From NCBI GenBank assembly GCA_002721895.1, contig PBLV01000056.1, positions 1-64,000 of the forward strand: a stretch of DNA of 64,000 nucleotides, written 5' to 3'. A program made the translations under genes and the position numbers. The notes below the pieces were generated by a model that saw only the letters and a program-made list of their open reading frames with translations, ran no database searches and had not been told where the DNA came from. Positions 35,497-44,782 of the stretch are shown one piece after another; the first letter of the stretch is position 1; every line of letters starts with the position of its first letter. This DNA comes from Verrucomicrobiales bacterium. Lineage in GTDB: Bacteria; Verrucomicrobiota; Verrucomicrobiae; Limisphaerales; UBA1100.

Positions 35497-38247
35497 TCAT
35501 TTTCTCCAGCAAAGCGCCGCGGGAATTAGGATTAGAGCGGAGGTCAGTGCGGCCAGATAGCCGATGGCCGACAGCCAGCCAAAGGCGACCACCGGGGGAA
35601 AGGAGGCCATCGAAAAAATCCCCATGACGGCCATGAGAATCACGGTGGTTGAGATGATGGGCGTGGCCTTGACCCGCAGGGTTCTTAAAACTGCTTCCCG
35701 TGTGTCTGCGCCGCGTTTTCGTTCCAGTTGCCAATGGGTGATAAAATGAATGGTGTCATCGACCGCGACACCAAAGGCGATGGCGGCCACCATGATGGTG
35801 ATGGAGTTCAAGGGCACATCAGCCAAGCCTTGCACGGCGACAACGAGCCCGACGGGAATGATGTTGGCCATGAACGCCAGCAGTGCCAAGGGGGCGGAGC
35901 GCCACAACACCGCCAAGACGAGGGCTATTAGGATTGTAGTGAAGAGCGCGCTGTTTTTCTGGCTTTCGACAATTTGGCGGTCGGCCTTTTGAATGGCTTG
36001 GATTGGGCCCCGCATGGATACCTCCCAGTCTTCTGGCGCGACCTGCCTGGCCTCGGTTTCAATGGCCTTGAGCATGGCGATATATTCACTGGATGGCAGG
36101 TCTTGTGTGCGGATGACAAACCAGCCTTTCTGCCGGGTCCGATTGTAAAGGGAATCCAGCAAGGGGAGGTCGTTCCGGACTTCAGGCTGATCGAACTGGT
36201 CCAGCATGATGGAAGCACGGAGACTTGCGGGAGTGAGCGCTGCCAACCGGGGAAGATCTCGTTGTATGATTTCATCCGAAGCCCTGATGAGCCCACCCAA
36301 TGAGTAGGTCATGGAAACGCCACTTTGTTTTGAGGCAAATCGATGCAGGTGATTGACGAGGCCAAAAAACTCCCTGCTGCGAACGCCGCCGTTTTTGCCG
36401 GTGTCGATCTCGAGCTTGGCAAAGTTGATCCCGCCGTAGGATTGATCCAGCGACTCCAAGGATAGCCGTGTGTTGCTTTGGGGGTTGAGGAATTCAACGA
36501 TGCGTATGTCGGTACGGATTTTCTGGAGGCCGGCAATGATTACGACCAAGGTGATCACGGTCGCTGCGAGGATGGCGATCCGTTTGCCGGCCAATTTCAT
36601 GGGCAGGGACTCGAGCCACTGGGTTGTGTTGTCGGTTTTTCGCTGTGGTAATGGGTGAAGACCTCCCAACAACTTCAGGAGTACAATGCCTGGGCCGAAG
36701 GTCAGGGCGAAAAGCAGCCCGATGCCAGCCGCACCCAATCGGCCAAATTCGGCAGTGGGGCGCACTTCGCTGAATGTGAGCGAGAAAAGTCCCACACAGG
36801 TTGTCAGGGCGGCATATGCGCTGGGTTGAAAAATCCGACCAAGCATTGCGCTGAGCGCGTTGTTGCCAGAGTGACCGGAGCGTAGGGCGGTTTGGAGAGC
36901 AGTGCCCACATGGATGAGCAGGGTCAGGTGAATTCCCGCGAGGAGAGGAAACAAGGGGGCGGTGAATGGGCTGACGTGGGAGCCCATCGACGGTGCAAGG
37001 CCGAGAGCAAGTGCAATGCCCGCCATCTGCAGGCCCATCACGAATAGCACCAGCCGGAGGGAGCCCCGGAATGTGATCAGCAACACGATGAACACGATGC
37101 CAAACATAGCTGGGGCAAATCGTTTCAGATCCTGCTCAAGGTATTCCATGGTTTCGATTTCGCCATGTGAAAAGGACAGGACGCGAATGTCATATCCGGC
37201 ATCACGAAATGGCTGGAGACGCTCGTTGATGTCCCGGCAGAAGGTAGCCTTGGCTACTCGGTTGGTGGGGCCTTTCCGGGCGAACGCAAAGATCATGGCA
37301 TTGCGGCCTTGACCATCAACAATGAGGTTTCGGAAGAAGGGGAATTGGGTGGCCCATTCGCGAATGTTATTGATTTCGTCGGGAGATAGTTGCGCGATGG
37401 GCTTGGGGAAGATGGAGGTGAAAACAAACCGGAAGATGGGGCGGCCATAGGTTTTCTCAATTTGTTTTACTGCGGCAATTTCCATTTTGATCTTTTGCCG
37501 GATGTCGTCCATGGCAAGGGCAGTTGCGTTTGCCTCGCGATTGAGCGCGGTCTTTGTCCATTGGGCCAGAGGAATGAAGGGTTTTATGTTGTATTCCTTA
37601 AATCGGCTCCATTCATTGGTGGCATGGTGGGCGAGGCTTAACGCTGCTCCGGCAAGTTGAGCTTGCTTGGAAATGACACGGGCGCGGATCAGCGCTTTTT
37701 GCACCGCCGACAACTCGGGGGACTTGAACTGGTGGGTATCGCGGATCAGGGCGGGTCCGACGGTGGCCACGGCGTGGACGAGGCTGCCGAGGCTTGAGCG
37801 AGTTCCATTAAAATCACCGTGCCCAATCAAGGCCAAGTTATTGGCTGAAATCCGGGACTGGAGGGTGAGGTTTAATAATGTTGGGTCGATTTTAAAGGAA
37901 GGATTGATTCTTGGGCCGACAAGGCTGAAATTGTGGACGATATTGCTGCTGGCCATCAGAGCGGTGGTGATCTTCTCGATTTCCGCGATTATTTTGGGCG
38001 AGAAAATATTTTCAGACCGGATGCTGACCAGCACCACTGCGGACTGTCCGCCGATGGTGTTGGTCAACTGGTTGTTGGCGTCCTTGAAACTGGATAAGCT
38101 GCGTTGGTCCCCGGCAAGGAGGTCGGTCATTTCCGAGCGTACTTGAAATGAGGGAAGGGCGGAGAGAAAGGGGAGGGATGCCAAGGCCATGACCACGCCA
38201 AAGAGAATGAAAGGCGCGACCGGAGGGCCTTTGGAGGGCGAATCCAC
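35497..38247 (-). CDS. RND/MMPL superfamily exporter
   Basis: 916 residues in two similar halves, each with a TM helix, a large periplasmic domain and five or six clustered TMs. The first half has VAPFILFGVVMALASLPFLSAL, then GIVFIVLLITFRGSLRLVLFVMGLQMAGIALALG. The second has RIAILAATVITLVVIIAGLQKI, LAVLWRSAPLALLAFMANIIPVGLVVAVQGL, and the characteristic IAFGVAVDDTIHFITHWQLERKRG with two acidic residues in the helix. Substrates of MMPL-type members include lipids and hopanoids; nothing nearby identifies this one. The start is GTG at 38247. Divergent from the enolase-superfamily gene across a 96-nt spacer. Confidence 0.88.
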   Translation of the reverse strand: MDSPSKGPPVAPFILFGVVMALASLPFLSALPSFQVRSEMTDLLAGDQRSLSSFKDANNQLTNTIGGQSAVVLVSIRSENIFSPKIIAEIEKITTALMASSNIVHNFSLVGPRINPSFKIDPTLLNLTLQSRISANNLALIGHGDFNGTRSSLGSLVHAVATVGPALIRDTHQFKSPELSAVQKALIRARVISKQAQLAGAALSLAHHATNEWSRFKEYNIKPFIPLAQWTKTALNREANATALAMDDIRQKIKMEIAAVKQIEKTYGRPIFRFVFTSIFPKPIAQLSPDEINNIREWATQFPFFRNLIVDGQGRNAMIFAFARKGPTNRVAKATFCRDINERLQPFRDAGYDIRVLSFSHGEIETMEYLEQDLKRFAPAMFGIVFIVLLITFRGSLRLVLFVMGLQMAGIALALGLAPSMGSHVSPFTAPLFPLLAGIHLTLLIHVGTALQTALRSGHSGNNALSAMLGRIFQPSAYAALTTCVGLFSLTFSEVRPTAEFGRLGAAGIGLLFALTFGPGIVLLKLLGGLHPLPQRKTDNTTQWLESLPMKLAGKRIAILAATVITLVVIIAGLQKIRTDIRIVEFLNPQSNTRLSLESLDQSYGGINFAKLEIDTGKNGGVRSREFFGLVNHLHRFASKQSGVSMTYSLGGLIRASDEIIQRDLPRLAALTPASLRASIMLDQFDQPEVRNDLPLLDSLYNRTRQKGWFVIRTQDLPSSEYIAMLKAIETEARQVAPEDWEVSMRGPIQAIQKADRQIVESQKNSALFTTILIALVLAVLWRSAPLALLAFMANIIPVGLVVAVQGLADVPLNSITIMVAAIAFGVAVDDTIHFITHWQLERKRGADTREAVLRTLRVKATPIISTTVILMAVMGIFSMASFPPVVAFGWLSAIGYLAALTSALILIPAALCWRK

Positions 38248-38343
38248 GGGCTGCTTTTAGGCGGGTGTCAGCGCGATGGCAAACATGGAATGTTCGCGGA
38301 GCGCGGGCGTGACAAGGCCGGGGCCACAGCCTAGGCTGGGCAC

Positions 38344-39738
38344 ATGATTTCCTCGCCAGATTTCTTTAGGCTGTCGCGGCGCGATTTGTTGCTGGCTGCT
38401 GCGGCCGGGGCGTCGGTGTTTCCTTGGGTCAGTCGCGCCCAACCCCAGCCTGTCGCTCGGCCGGGCCGTTCCGAGCCGGGCATGCGGATAAAGCAAATCA
38501 ATCGCACGACGCTGAAGGTGCCTTATCGTACTGTGCCCGCTCGCAACATGGCTCGTGAGTTGCCGCACTGGAAATACATTGAAATATTCGAGGTGGAATT
38601 GGCGTCTGGTCATGTCGGGATTGGCGAGACTCTGTTGTGGTATACCTACAAGGCGACGCAGGATTCGCAGGTCGAGTTTGCCAGAGGGAAAAATGCGGCG
38701 GCGATCATGTGGGACGATGAACTGGGCGCTGGTCTGCAAATGGCTCTCTTTGATGCAGTGGCCAAGGCGATGGATGTGCCGGTGCATGCTTTGCTGGGCA
38801 AACAGGTGCATGACAACACGCCATTGGCTTGGTGGGATATTGACCTGCCGCCGGAGGATGTGGCGGCTGAAACCAAGGCTGCCTCAGAGGCAGGGTATCT
38901 CGCCTTTAAAACAAAGGGGCGCCCATGGTTCGATATCTGGGAGCAGGCGCGCCAAGGAACGGAAGCCGCGCCCAGAGGATTTTCCATCACCTTCGATTAC
39001 AATGACACCTTGCTGGATGCAAAACGTGGCATCCCTATATTGAAGGAAGTCGAAAAGCACCCTATCACAAAAATTGTGGAGACGCCCATTCCGCAAGGTG
39101 ATATCTCTGGGAACCAGAGAATTCGCCGCGAGACACGGGCCAAGGTTGCGATGCATTATGGGAACCCATCGGCTATAGTGACGTTGCGACAACAGGTCTG
39201 TGATGGGTTTGTGATTGGTGGTGGGGCAAGCCGGGTGATGCGGCGTGGTACGGTGGCGGCCATGGCAGATATGCCGTTCTGGCTGCAGATTGTGGGCAGC
39301 AGCATCACGGCGGCTTGGAGCATGCATTTTGGGGCGGTGTGCAGTCATGCAATTTGGCCGGCGGTGAACTGTCACCAGCTCTACACCCACTCTTTGCTGG
39401 AGAGTCCGATTATTGTGAAGCAGGGAAGGGCGGCAATTTCCGACAAGCCGGGCTTGGGCGTGGAGTTGGACAGGAAAGCCATGAAAAAACTGGCCATTCC
39501 CAGGCCCGCTGTGAGACCCAATCCTCCTCGCTTGATCGAGACGCGTTGGCCGGATGGACGTAAAATGTATGTCGCAGAGTCGGAGGTGAATTTCATGCTT
39601 CGGCTGTTTATGAAGGATCGTGGATACCCGTATTTTGAGCCGGGGGTAAAGACGGCCGTGCGTATGGATGTGAAAAGTCGCGAGTGGCGTGACTTGTACG
39701 AGCGCGCCAAGGTGAAACCCATTTTCAGCAGGATTTAA
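38344..39738 (+). CDS. Tat-exported enolase superfamily (mandelate racemase/muconate lactonizing enzyme-like) protein
   Basis: 464 residues. A Tat signal (RLSRRDLLLAAAAGASVFPW) is followed by an enolase N-terminal domain (MRIKQINRTTLKVPYRTVPARNMARELPHWKYIEIFEVELA ... GIGETLL) and a barrel domain. The general-base motif is KTK (Lys189/Lys191), with metal ligands in TFDYND (Asp218) and VETPIPQGD (Glu246). The third acidic ligand expected on the next strand reads VAMHYGNP, so it is not obvious. About 65 residues at the C-terminus are beyond the usual fold. The substrate is unknown. The stop is one base before the next gene, so the two are co-transcribed. Confidence 0.85.
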   Translation: MISSPDFFRLSRRDLLLAAAAGASVFPWVSRAQPQPVARPGRSEPGMRIKQINRTTLKVPYRTVPARNMARELPHWKYIEIFEVELASGHVGIGETLLWYTYKATQDSQVEFARGKNAAAIMWDDELGAGLQMALFDAVAKAMDVPVHALLGKQVHDNTPLAWWDIDLPPEDVAAETKAASEAGYLAFKTKGRPWFDIWEQARQGTEAAPRGFSITFDYNDTLLDAKRGIPILKEVEKHPITKIVETPIPQGDISGNQRIRRETRAKVAMHYGNPSAIVTLRQQVCDGFVIGGGASRVMRRGTVAAMADMPFWLQIVGSSITAAWSMHFGAVCSHAIWPAVNCHQLYTHSLLESPIIVKQGRAAISDKPGLGVELDRKAMKKLAIPRPAVRPNPPRLIETRWPDGRKMYVAESEVNFMLRLFMKDRGYPYFEPGVKTAVRMDVKSREWRDLYERAKVKPIFSRI

Positions 39739-39739
39739 T

Positions 39740-41539
39740 ATGAGACACGTGTTGTTGTGGATATGTTTGTCGGGAGGCTTGATGGCCTCACCAAGTTCAG
39801 ATTTTCGCAAGCGGTGCGAAGTGTTGTTGGGGCAGAAAGGAAAGGTGGCTGAGGAAAACCGGCTGAGGGAGTTCTTCAAGGCACACTGGGAATATTCAAT
39901 GCGCGAATTTCCGGAATCGGCGACTTGGCGCGGGTGGCCGGGGCAAAATGATCGCTGGACGGATTACACTCCGGTTTCCATCAATCGGCGCAAAGGGGAT
40001 ACGCAGATGGGTGTGCGCGTATTGAAATCCATTGATCGAGCGGGATTGCCTGCAGCGGAGCGGCTGAATCTCGACTTGTCCCGCCACGGCTTGGAGTTGG
40101 AACTAGACAGCTACAAATTCCCGGGCCACCTGTTGTTGATCACCCAGATGGACGGCATCCAGCGGAGCATGGCGGAGATGCTGAGGATGATGCCGGTCCG
40201 CAAGGTGTCGGATTACGAGGATATTTTGTCGCGATTGCGGAATTCCGAAAAACTTGTGGACCAAACGATTGATCTCCTGCGCGCGGGGTTGCAGGCCAAG
40301 GTGACGCCGGCAAAGGTTTGCCTGCGGGATGTGGCTGGACAGGTGGCGAAGCAGTTGACCGAAGATCCGCTGGATAGCCCGTTGTTGGCTCCGTTCAAGG
40401 AGATATCAGGGGCGATTCCTGAAAAGGAGCGCATACGATTGAGGCGCGAGGCATTGGCGACGTATCGGAAGCAGGCCGGGCCTGCATTTCGGCGATTGCA
40501 CAAATTTCTCAAGGATGAGTATGTGCCGGGTAGCCGGGAGAGTATTGGATGCAGCGAGTTGCCCAATGGGCGGGAGTGGTATCAGCACCGCATTCGCGCA
40601 ATGACCACCACCAGTCTGACGGCGAGGGAGATTCACCAAATTGGATTGGCGGAAGTGAAGCGAATTCGTGGCGAGATGGAGAGGGTCAAGGCGGAAGCGG
40701 GTTTCAAGGGGAGTTTGGCGCAATTCTTCGAATTTCTGCGCACGGACAAACGGTTTTATTACAAGCGCGGAACGGAGTTGCTGGCGGGCTATCGGGACAT
40801 TAGCAAGCGTGCAGACCCTGAGCTGATCAAGCTCTTTGGCCGACTGCCCCGGCAACCTTATGGGGTGCGCCCGGTGCCTTCCTATATTGAACGCAGCGTC
40901 ACCACGGCCTATTACCAACCAGGATCAACCACTGCGGGCAGGCCGGGATATTTCTTTGCGAATACCTACAATCTTGCCGTGCGGCCCAAGTGGGAGATGG
41001 AGGCGCTGACACTGCACGAAGCTGTGCCGGGGCATCACCTGCAGTTGGCCATTGCGGATGAGCTGACCGGCCTTCCCGAGTTTCGGAAGTACGCGCGGTA
41101 CACCGTTTATGTGGAGGGGTGGGCCCTTTATGCCGAGAGTCTTGGGGAGGCGATGGGCTTCTACAAGGACCCCTATTCCAAGTTCGGTAAATTGACCTAC
41201 GAAATGTGGCGAGCGATTCGGCTGGTGGTGGACACGGGCATGCATGACTTGGGATGGAGTCGGCAAGAGGCCATTGACTACTTCAAAGAAAATGCTGGGA
41301 AGACGGAGCATGACATCATCGTGGAGATTGACCGCTACATCGTTTGGCCCGGGCAGGCACTGGCCTATAAAATGGGTGAGTTAAAGATCAAGGAACTGCG
41401 TGCGCATGCAGAGAAGGTGTTGGGGGAGCGATTTGATATCCGGAAATTTCACGATGAAATTCTTCGCCATGGCGCCGTGCCGCTGGATTTTCTTGAGGCA
41501 CGGGTAAAGGAATGGATCGCCACACAAGGCGAAAAATAG
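39740..41539 (+). CDS. Secreted DUF885 protein (zinc-peptidase-like)
   Basis: 599 residues. A short signal (LLWICLSGGLMASPS) is followed by a mainly helical protein with the family's signature HEAVPGHHLQLAIADE (residues 426-433 and on), a gluzincin-like zinc site, plus SGREYYQ-like NGREWYQHRIRAMTTTSLTAREIHQIGLAEVKRI, YTVYVEGWALYAESLGEAMGFY, RLVVDTGMHDLGWSRQEAIDYF and WPGQALAYKMGELKI. Most DUF885 proteins are uncharacterised; peptidase activity is inferred from the zinc motif. It sits one base after the enolase-superfamily gene. Confidence 0.88.
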   Translation: MRHVLLWICLSGGLMASPSSDFRKRCEVLLGQKGKVAEENRLREFFKAHWEYSMREFPESATWRGWPGQNDRWTDYTPVSINRRKGDTQMGVRVLKSIDRAGLPAAERLNLDLSRHGLELELDSYKFPGHLLLITQMDGIQRSMAEMLRMMPVRKVSDYEDILSRLRNSEKLVDQTIDLLRAGLQAKVTPAKVCLRDVAGQVAKQLTEDPLDSPLLAPFKEISGAIPEKERIRLRREALATYRKQAGPAFRRLHKFLKDEYVPGSRESIGCSELPNGREWYQHRIRAMTTTSLTAREIHQIGLAEVKRIRGEMERVKAEAGFKGSLAQFFEFLRTDKRFYYKRGTELLAGYRDISKRADPELIKLFGRLPRQPYGVRPVPSYIERSVTTAYYQPGSTTAGRPGYFFANTYNLAVRPKWEMEALTLHEAVPGHHLQLAIADELTGLPEFRKYARYTVYVEGWALYAESLGEAMGFYKDPYSKFGKLTYEMWRAIRLVVDTGMHDLGWSRQEAIDYFKENAGKTEHDIIVEIDRYIVWPGQALAYKMGELKIKELRAHAEKVLGERFDIRKFHDEILRHGAVPLDFLEARVKEWIATQGEK

Positions 41540-41548
41540 GGTCTGAAA

Positions 41549-43573
41549 TTAAACCCGGCAAAGCGACTGGGCCTCCGCAACCTGGTTGGGGGTCATCAAG
41601 CGGGTCATTAACAGCTTGGCGCTGGCAGCCAGTTCCTCTCCTTGGGCGGCGGCGCGGCTGAACAGTGAATAGGCCTTCACGTAATCCTCCGGCACCCCTT
41701 GGCCACGCCGGTACATTTCCGCCAGGATCAACTGGGCGCGGGAGTGGCCCGTCTCCGCGGCGGCCTCGTACCATTTAACTGCCTCGGTATCATCCTCAAA
41801 AATAGCGCCTTCCCCGTGGTCATAAATCACGGCCAAGGCAAAGGCCGCCCCGGGGTGGCCCTGATTTGCGGCGGCTCGGTACCATTCGACTGCTTCAAGT
41901 TCATCGGCACGAACTCCACGGCCATGATGGTGCATCTGGGCGAGATTATACTGGGCGCTGGCAAGCCCTTGAGCAGCCGCCTTTGAATACCAATCCACGG
42001 CTGAGCTTTCATCGACCGCCGTGCCGCGGCCTTGTGCGAACATGGCCCCCAAGTTGCATTGTGCACTGGCAACACCCTTCTCCGCAGCCTGCTGGTACCA
42101 TTGAAAAGCGTCTTTTACATCACGCTTCAGGCCTTGCCCGGCATCGAGCATGTAGGCGAGATTGAACGCCGCAAGACCATGCCCGTTTTCAGCAGCACGA
42201 CGATACCATTCGGCGGCCTTCAAATCATCAGAAGATACTCCCTCGCCATTTTCTAAAAACGTTCCAAGAAGAAATTGCGATTCTGTATGCTCAGCCTCGG
42301 CAGCGGCTTGATGCCAGCGCGCGGCTTCGGAAGCGTTGGGAAGAACACCATCACCAGTTGCGTACATGACCGCCAGTCGATGCTGTGCCTCAGTGTGCTG
42401 TTGTTCAGCGGCGTGCTCAAAATAATAGGCGGCGGCGGCGTTGTCGGCGGGAACCACAACGCCCTCATGGTAAATCACCCCCATCCGGTATTGGGCGTCG
42501 GCATGGCCTTGGGATGCGGCCAGTTGCAGCCAATGTGCGGCACTGGGCTCGTCGCCATCTTTTGAAAGCTGAACTCCAAGCTCATAGGCCATGGCCGGGG
42601 CCAGAGTTCCTTCCGTCGCGGCTTGTTCCAGTAATTCCTGAGCGCTCCGCTTATCACGCTCCACGCCTTGGCCGAGTGCGAGGCGCCGACCAAGGTTTTG
42701 GCGGGCAGCAGTCACCCCTTTGTCGGCGGCCATCTTGTACCACTTGGCGGCTTCCTCATCGTCTTGGGCTACTCCGCGTCCTTGCGCGAACATGATGCCC
42801 AGATTGTTTTGAGCAGGGGCATGCCCCTGCTCGGCGGCTTGGCGATAGAAGTGAACAGCTTCAGTATCATTGACCTCGATTCCCTCGCCGTTCGCCAGCA
42901 TGGTGCCAAGGGCGAACTGTGAGCCGGCATGACCTTTCTCGGCGGTCAGCCGAAACCACTTGGCGGCGGCCGTGGGGTTCTTCTTCACGCCACGACCGTG
43001 CAGGCACATCAGTCCGGTGTTGAAACGGGCCAGCGTATTGCCCATGTCGGCTGCTTTTTGAAAGTGTTTAACGGCTTCCTTGAAGTCACGGCCCACGCCG
43101 GTTCCTTGGGCGTACATGACCCCCAAGTTGTTCAGGGCGAGCGGATGATCCTGAGTCGCCGCCAACCGGTACCATTTGATGGCCTCGTCGACATCCTTGT
43201 CTGTGCCTTGGCCAATGGCCAAGCGCCAGCCGTAGTTGCACTGGCCATGGGCATTCCCGCGTTCGGCGGCCTGGCGATACCAGTAGACGGCATCATCAGT
43301 TTCCGTGGTGATGGGTGGTTTGGAGAATTTTGCCTTTATCGCGTTAACAGTTTTTTGGAAATAGCCAACCGGAGCATTGGCGCGGCCCTTGGCGATCAGC
43401 ACTCCCAAGTTGTTTTGGGCGGGCGAATAGCCCTGGTTAGCGGCCTTGCGGAGCCACTTTGCAGCCTTGGCGTCATCACTACATTCCAGCGAGAGTCTGA
43501 ACATCGCCTGAGCGTCACCAGCATTTGCCTGCTGGAGCAGGGTGGGCTCTGTTTTGTCCTTCTCGGCGGCCAT
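41549..43573 (-). CDS. Sel1-like repeat protein
   Basis: 674 residues made almost entirely of Sel1-type helical repeats of 36 residues (pattern A-x-x-G-x-x-x-A-x-x-x-L-G-x-x-[YF]-x-x-G-x-G-V...A-x-x-W-[YF]-x-x-A-A), roughly 16-17 in a row, starting after LLQQANAGDAQAMFRLSLE. One unit near residues 65-90 carries a short insertion (VGYFQKTVNAIKAKFSKPP). No signal peptide is visible, so it is probably cytoplasmic. Sel1 repeats serve as protein-protein scaffolds in signalling or envelope processes, and no partner is identifiable here. The ATG at 43573 is chosen over an adjacent TTG. The C-terminus is short after the last repeat. Confidence 0.9.
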   Translation of the reverse strand: MAAEKDKTEPTLLQQANAGDAQAMFRLSLECSDDAKAAKWLRKAANQGYSPAQNNLGVLIAKGRANAPVGYFQKTVNAIKAKFSKPPITTETDDAVYWYRQAAERGNAHGQCNYGWRLAIGQGTDKDVDEAIKWYRLAATQDHPLALNNLGVMYAQGTGVGRDFKEAVKHFQKAADMGNTLARFNTGLMCLHGRGVKKNPTAAAKWFRLTAEKGHAGSQFALGTMLANGEGIEVNDTEAVHFYRQAAEQGHAPAQNNLGIMFAQGRGVAQDDEEAAKWYKMAADKGVTAARQNLGRRLALGQGVERDKRSAQELLEQAATEGTLAPAMAYELGVQLSKDGDEPSAAHWLQLAASQGHADAQYRMGVIYHEGVVVPADNAAAAYYFEHAAEQQHTEAQHRLAVMYATGDGVLPNASEAARWHQAAAEAEHTESQFLLGTFLENGEGVSSDDLKAAEWYRRAAENGHGLAAFNLAYMLDAGQGLKRDVKDAFQWYQQAAEKGVASAQCNLGAMFAQGRGTAVDESSAVDWYSKAAAQGLASAQYNLAQMHHHGRGVRADELEAVEWYRAAANQGHPGAAFALAVIYDHGEGAIFEDDTEAVKWYEAAAETGHSRAQLILAEMYRRGQGVPEDYVKAYSLFSRAAAQGEELAASAKLLMTRLMTPNQVAEAQSLCRV

Positions 43574-43773
43574 CAAGATTGTACCTTTTTACCGGTTTTG
43601 ACGCCTGTGCGCCCGGAAAAAATGCACACCCATACGGCAAAACACCGCTCCACACGGCCAAATTTGCCCTTGGATTCGTGCATAATTCCCTGTTTTTCCG
43701 ATCTAATCCCAGAAAAGCAGGAGTTATGCCAAAAAAGCTCTTCTTGAGTGTCTTGGCGAAAGTCGGGAGAAGG

Positions 43774-44760
43774 CTATTTGATTTTCTTGAACTGCGACTC
43801 GAATCTTTCCACCTCGCCATTGGGGTTTGTGACCTTGATGAGGATCAGGCTTCCTTCCGCGATTTGAAGAGTAATGGTGCCCGTGCGTTTCTTTCTACCG
43901 GTCAGTTTTGCTTGGATTAGTTTGCCATCCAATTTCCATTGGCCCCGCAGGATCAATTTTTTCTGATCGAGATTTGGCCGGGCAATGATGAATCCATCGG
44001 CTTTGATTTGGATTTGGGCTTCCGCATCCTCTACTTTCCCGCGGTATATTCCCGCGAGTTTTTTGGCCACAGCAGGCGGTGCTTTTTGGGGCTTGGTGAG
44101 TTTAGCATTCTTGAAGCGAACCTCCTTGAATTCCTTCACCGTTCCATCCGGTTCAGCAAGATTGATGAGTCGCAGATCTTTTCCCTCGACCGACAATGTT
44201 ACCACGGCGTCTCCGCCGTCGGCCTCAACAGTGCAAGTAACGATGTCATTCTTGGCTCTCCATTTGCCGCGATGTTCGGGCATGTCGGAGTCTGGATCCT
44301 CCGGGCGTGCGAACATTGCGCCACCACCGCCCAATGTCAGGCGCATCTTCTCCCCATCATACGTTCCAGTGTATTCGCCCGCATGCCTTTCCTTGCCGAT
44401 CTTGACTTGCTTGAAAAGGGGGGGCTCAAAGGATTTCACCTCGTTGTCATTTGATCCAACGCTGGAAAGGATCAACTCGGCCCGGTCGATTCGAAAGCGA
44501 ATGAATATTTTCCCGCTGTCCACAACCGGGGGCTTGACGGAGACGACGATGTAAGACTTCTCTACTTTCCATGTGCCCTCAAGCTGTTTTTGATCGTCCC
44601 CGGGACGAAGGAACGCCGCCCCATTTTCATTCAGGATGACGGTTCCGGTTTTTCCGTCCACCGTGCCTTCATAAATCCCGGCGAATTTTTTTGTGGCATC
44701 CTCGGCGGGCAGGAGCACTAACGCTGCCATCAAGGTGGCGAGCATGGCTATACGTTGCAT
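43774..44760 (-). CDS. Secreted protein with three internal repeats, unknown function
   Basis: 328 residues with a signal peptide (MQRIAMLATLMAALVLLPA), preceded by GGAAAGGAC. The mature part is three diverged copies of a module of about 95 residues, each starting with an AG-x-Y-x-G phrase (FAGIYEGTVDG, HAGEYTGTYDG, LAGIYRGKVED), then an A-x-x-x-RP turn (AAFLRPGDD, AMFARPEDP, FIIARPNLD), a GxWK/R strand and a closing E-x-K-x-x-x-F-K/E element. The modules look like small beta barrels. I know no named family. It lies just downstream of the Gfo/Idh/MocA gene (22 nt), so may be co-transcribed. Confidence 0.75.
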   Translation of the reverse strand: MQRIAMLATLMAALVLLPAEDATKKFAGIYEGTVDGKTGTVILNENGAAFLRPGDDQKQLEGTWKVEKSYIVVSVKPPVVDSGKIFIRFRIDRAELILSSVGSNDNEVKSFEPPLFKQVKIGKERHAGEYTGTYDGEKMRLTLGGGGAMFARPEDPDSDMPEHRGKWRAKNDIVTCTVEADGGDAVVTLSVEGKDLRLINLAEPDGTVKEFKEVRFKNAKLTKPQKAPPAVAKKLAGIYRGKVEDAEAQIQIKADGFIIARPNLDQKKLILRGQWKLDGKLIQAKLTGRKKRTGTITLQIAEGSLILIKVTNPNGEVERFESQFKKIK

Positions 44761-44782
44761 GTCCAGTCCTTTCCAGTGGGGA

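Noticed and set aside
43574..43773. Small plus-strand frame in the spacer upstream of the Sel1-repeat gene
   Set aside because: It runs antisense into the flanking genes and has no ribosome-binding site or motif.
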